Virus record (IMG/VR): IMGVR_UViG_3300010413_000004
Coordinates: 1-64,000 of that record
Reading direction: 5' to 3' (one strand)
DNA: 64,000 bases
Source of the DNA: a virus
The notes under the pieces were generated by a model. It was not told the DNA's origin. It did no database searches and saw only the letters and a list, made by a program, of their open reading frames with translations. This document shows positions 62,001 through 64,000 of this stretch, piece after piece (position 1 is the first letter of the stretch; every line of letters starts with the position of its first letter). Both the position numbers and the translations under genes were made by a program.

Positions 62001-63922
62001 CTATTCCACAAATAATGTCTAGAGATTTGGGATCAATCATAGCAGCAGTATATGATCCAAGTGCAACATCTGGAACCTCAGCATATAATACAGGACAGCC
62101 AAAGACTGTTGTAGTTCCTGATCCAAGTACGTTACCTATCGATCCTACTGTGAACGGAATAACATACGACTGGCTCGGACCGCTCCGTATTGATACAAAT
62201 ATGTTGCCTGTTGAAATAACAGACATGACTGTGTTGGATAGATTCGGAGCGTCAAATGAGTTGTTATCTGTTCCGAATAGAATTGCAATCTTGGATACGG
62301 ATGCTACAGCCAATACTTTTACTGTTAATTATACCGATCCAGTAACGGGTGTTCCCATTGATCTTGGTGATACGTTTGGACCAGGATATGTCTTTACTGT
62401 GGTGGACTCATACGCTGATAACAATGCTGACTCTTTCGAATCAAATGATGCGAAGTATGTTGTAACATCAACATATTTTGATTGGTCAGGCTCTCCTGTA
62501 ACAGGGACTGGTAACACAATAATTACTGTTAGCTCAGCCTTTACTGATATTCCACCATTCAGTAGTTTTGATATTGTCGGTATGACAATAGGAGCTGGTA
62601 GTCCGTTTAATGGTAATACAATAACGCTCTTAGGTGATCAGGTAGCGACAATATCCGCATTTCCAAATGGTTTGTTTAAACTAGATCAGCCAATAATTTC
62701 AACAGATCCACGGTACAACATAATAACAGTAACGAACGTTTCGTTGGTAGGAGGGAACACTGTTCTCACCATTGATGAAAATATTATTGCACCATTGTAC
62801 ACGGGAACAATTAATTTTGCTGACGCATCTTATAATGTGGGAATCCCATACGATGAAACCAACATTGGTGGATCGCCTCTGCGCGCGTGGTCTCATGGTG
62901 ATATTCTTAGAGAAGTATTTGTCATTAACCAATCTTCTGCTGAGAATACAACATCTGCAGCAATAACAGACACCATTGATTTTGGTTGGGGGTCATATTA
63001 TGACATGGTTATTATTGGTACAAATTCTTTAGCTAGTACTGTGTATGTTGCAGGAGATACAACAGCAGTTGTCAACGTGAATGATGTTAGTAGCATAATT
63101 GGCTCTGCTGGCAACGATGGAACTTACGGTATCGTATCCGCGACATACGAAATCGCTTACAACCGAACTGCAATCGTATTGACGCCCACGTTACCTACTG
63201 ACCCAATTGGTTCGCCTGGACTGTATGGCATATTACGAATAGATAATATTGACGTAACAAGTTGGTTCCAGTATCTAATCAAAGAAATGAATGCATCTTC
63301 CAACACAATTTTGGTTCTTGGTGATGCTACAACGGATATACAGGTGGGCCAGCAAGTTCGAGTTTTGGGAACTAAAGTGAACGATGGTATGTTTACAGTT
63401 TCCGGTGCTCCTGTTTTCGATAACGTTAATGAACAAACAACATTGCCAGTCACAGAATTGGTTAAATATAACGAGAGCACAATTACTGCAATTATAGGAA
63501 CGGATACAATTCGAGTACAAGGCAATGCAGCACAGTCACTCGAAGGATCTGATGTCGTGTTCATTTCTTCATCTTTATTTAATGATGGTGTGTATATTGT
63601 AGTTGGTGTATCTTATGATAGCTATTACGATACCAGTGACATTACTGTTAGTGGAGGATCACCACTGTTGAATCCAACAGCCGATGGAACACTGATGTAT
63701 TATCAGCGTGGTGGTTGGACAGAAGCTTGGAGATATCAAGGAATTCATTTGGTATTTGAAGACGCACTTGGTCTTGAGGCAATCGAGAATGTGAGTGCAA
63801 CCATCGTGGCGGACGGTGGGGTGCTATCTAGCTCTTACGACTACCAATTCTGGGACGTTGGTTCATTTGACGAATCATTAGCTACGGTCATTCGACTATA
63901 CAGTGGTACATTTTCAGCATAA
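59033..63922 (+). CDS. Large repeat-built tail/baseplate protein
   Basis: 1629 residues. The ATG at 59033 overlaps the end of the giant gene by 8 bases, so translation is coupled; the longer frame starts at a TTG. The N-terminus KTIDPVQGLIDYVLDIKPYHTKIVEVLI is a short conserved-looking anchor. It is followed by about thirteen diverged 60-80-residue modules of the form (f/i)xVxGD...F..G..f.v..s..NDGtYtV.s..Y....dtT.i.V, for example SSNDGSYVISHSVY, SFNDGKYTVAAAG and SLFNDGVYIVVGVSY. One W/Y unit (DLWFDTTTNTFRQWNGRSW) lies near 625. T4 gp8 or gp10 could be the positional equivalent, but no sequence likeness is visible. Confidence 0.65.
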   Translation: MTSNIKTIDPVQGLIDYVLDIKPYHTKIVEVLIDHVGSDTVNVIIEDRQQLDVDILFLDDFYEVPLCDDGYGTRSFGSSRNFPITSPNPGISIENYPAINTTTNAVIIPGDASDDLLIGASMYIVTQFEDAIQGVIIGSSGSGAFILSGDRTVEFSGGSPTKTFTVTDSSSNDGSYVISHSVYSPGTDTTAIYVTQTVSASYDSGFIITNGNNTGTFTISAVEYSGGSIDSWSDVTDPTTFLLGDNPYTTVTVNETLNAIPTLFANQSYVAFASVDAIEIIGSLSYSNFLARYTSSPVAYEQTPDEGYLTKTVVGITQSQLDGANEPIPGTGAFVVPGSVNDSNVFVGQTFEVVNSLENNGTYTIVDITYDSVLDTTEFVVNEPVGNLVDGEIRLNIPANVLIVNGDHSSQFVQGTIFDIVSGSMIGTYTTIKSEYIPLEDVTWIRTLEDVFGGDFGDSILGVTSGGSPLLSTFTVGGDKTSKYYAGSKFNIIGSSFNDGKYTVAAAGPTYDIITNTTAVPVTDLISLTADGFIYPFTSGFIKYHVMGYGDTRGVCQYVPGTTVAVQFNEKLTFSGLGLDLSDDIIAYNLENSDTWGFDLPANTIFGSTYPLIPEQTTAPSAPEITDLWFDTTTNTFRQWNGRSWDRVVRVYWHDTVNSLLYYRTKNAYVDTGWVLDFPSVPGYSDVIPASSSIGILDSKVYSATGDPNEVFTLPTPIPSVGSPAVFDAGNLVVRVNGLSAAANALNSSEFTVTSPILQNGDLVSAYVYGDVGPRTNAFVGVYNAVPHVVYHQNVTIDTVNNAFVVNGGNFIDRFVPANTFTGMDADYGQIKGEWFADRIEIIDVNGTTGEITIPGDYAWLFTNGRVFRVQNTTTNNNDFIVQSSVAGGSPVTTTITVSNPTVTESIFYNRGLPVISIDSATDSFVVNGNVAQEFTLGLIVAISNSAVGNNGSWEVVSATYSDISGHTTVTVAGDIPADDVTGNALVQTPIPQIMSRDLGSIIAAVYDPSATSGTSAYNTGQPKTVVVPDPSTLPIDPTVNGITYDWLGPLRIDTNMLPVEITDMTVLDRFGASNELLSVPNRIAILDTDATANTFTVNYTDPVTGVPIDLGDTFGPGYVFTVVDSYADNNADSFESNDAKYVVTSTYFDWSGSPVTGTGNTIITVSSAFTDIPPFSSFDIVGMTIGAGSPFNGNTITLLGDQVATISAFPNGLFKLDQPIISTDPRYNIITVTNVSLVGGNTVLTIDENIIAPLYTGTINFADASYNVGIPYDETNIGGSPLRAWSHGDILREVFVINQSSAENTTSAAITDTIDFGWGSYYDMVIIGTNSLASTVYVAGDTTAVVNVNDVSSIIGSAGNDGTYGIVSATYEIAYNRTAIVLTPTLPTDPIGSPGLYGILRIDNIDVTSWFQYLIKEMNASSNTILVLGDATTDIQVGQQVRVLGTKVNDGMFTVSGAPVFDNVNEQTTLPVTELVKYNESTITAIIGTDTIRVQGNAAQSLEGSDVVFISSSLFNDGVYIVVGVSYDSYYDTSDITVSGGSPLLNPTADGTLMYYQRGGWTEAWRYQGIHLVFEDALGLEAIENVSATIVADGGVLSSSYDYQFWDVGSFDESLATVIRLYSGTFSA

Positions 63923-63936
63923 TTAACAGCTTAAAA

Positions 63937-63944
63937 TATAAATA
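63937..63944 (+). promoter_or_regulatory. Late promoter TATAAATA at the right edge
   Basis: A perfect TATAAATA, 36 bases before a GTG start at 63980. Confidence 0.65.
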
Positions 63945-63979
63945 CAGCCAACAATTTAGTTTTCGAGGTAGAAGTAACA

Positions 63980-64000
63980 GTGGAAAAGTTTAGGACATCT
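63980..64000 (+). CDS. Start of a further gene (first 7 codons)
   Basis: GTG GAA AAG TTT AGG ACA TCT (MEKFRTS) with GAGGT ten bases upstream and a perfect late promoter before it. The frame is open to the window end. Nothing more can be said of the product; by position it is another tail gene. Confidence 0.45.

Noticed and set aside
1-64000. Insertion sequences, integrase or attachment sites
   Set aside because: No transposase, integrase or flanking direct repeats were seen; the only mobile genes are the two homing endonucleases and the intein.

Overview
The window is part of the genome of a large contractile-tailed bacteriophage of the T4 superfamily (a myovirus in Caudoviricetes). Recognisable T4-type proteins are UvsX, gp32, gp17/gp16 terminase, gp4, gp19, gp25, gp5, gp53, gp55, gp46/47, a gp26-type protein, gp20, gp21, gp22, gp23, gp13, gp15, gp18 and gp6. 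Gene order and orientation differ strongly from T4, and several proteins are much longer. The DNA is AT-rich, no photosynthesis genes are seen, and most genes have good AGGAG-type ribosome sites. The host cannot be named from this stretch.

Layout. 1-19178 is mainly on the minus strand: UvsX (cut by the window edge), ssDNA-binding protein, a repeat-containing tail fibre, a SWIM-type zinc protein, an HD-polynucleotide kinase, the large terminase, small terminase, head completion nuclease and a tail tube/baseplate hub block (gp54-like, gp19, gp25, gp5, hub, gp53), ending in a nucleotidyltransferase. The large terminase gene is broken in two by an atypically split intein with a free homing endonuclease gene between the halves. 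A second endonuclease of the same family sits on the plus strand at 12158-13609. 19249-25833 is a plus-strand regulatory and DNA metabolism block behind sigma70-like promoters: late sigma factor gp55, gp47/gp46, a RuvC-like nuclease, a tiny zinc ribbon, about 480 bases of non-coding DNA rich in hairpins, and an Fe-S helicase. 25830-26866 (minus) is a tail assembly chaperone candidate with a textbook -1 frameshift signal. From 26972 to the end the plus strand carries tape measure, portal, prohead core, protease, scaffold, capsid, neck, sheath and baseplate genes. It finishes with two very large repeat-built structural proteins (3793 and about 1629 residues).

Regulation. More than twenty boxes of the form NATAAATA, the T4 late promoter type, lie a short distance upstream of virion genes on both strands, consistent with the gp55 encoded here. 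A second set of upstream boxes reads (C/G)ATATATA. gp55, the helicase and gp32 have sigma70-like -35/-10 promoters. Five clear rho-independent terminators separate head and tail transcription units, and a sixth (minus strand) follows the tail tube gene.

Most noteworthy: the frameshift cassette at 25999-26066, the fractured terminase with a TerL-type split intein, the structured RNA region at 23790-24145, a possible gp32 leader pseudoknot, the HD-Pnk repair enzyme, and two protein modules shared among fibre, neck and giant baseplate proteins.
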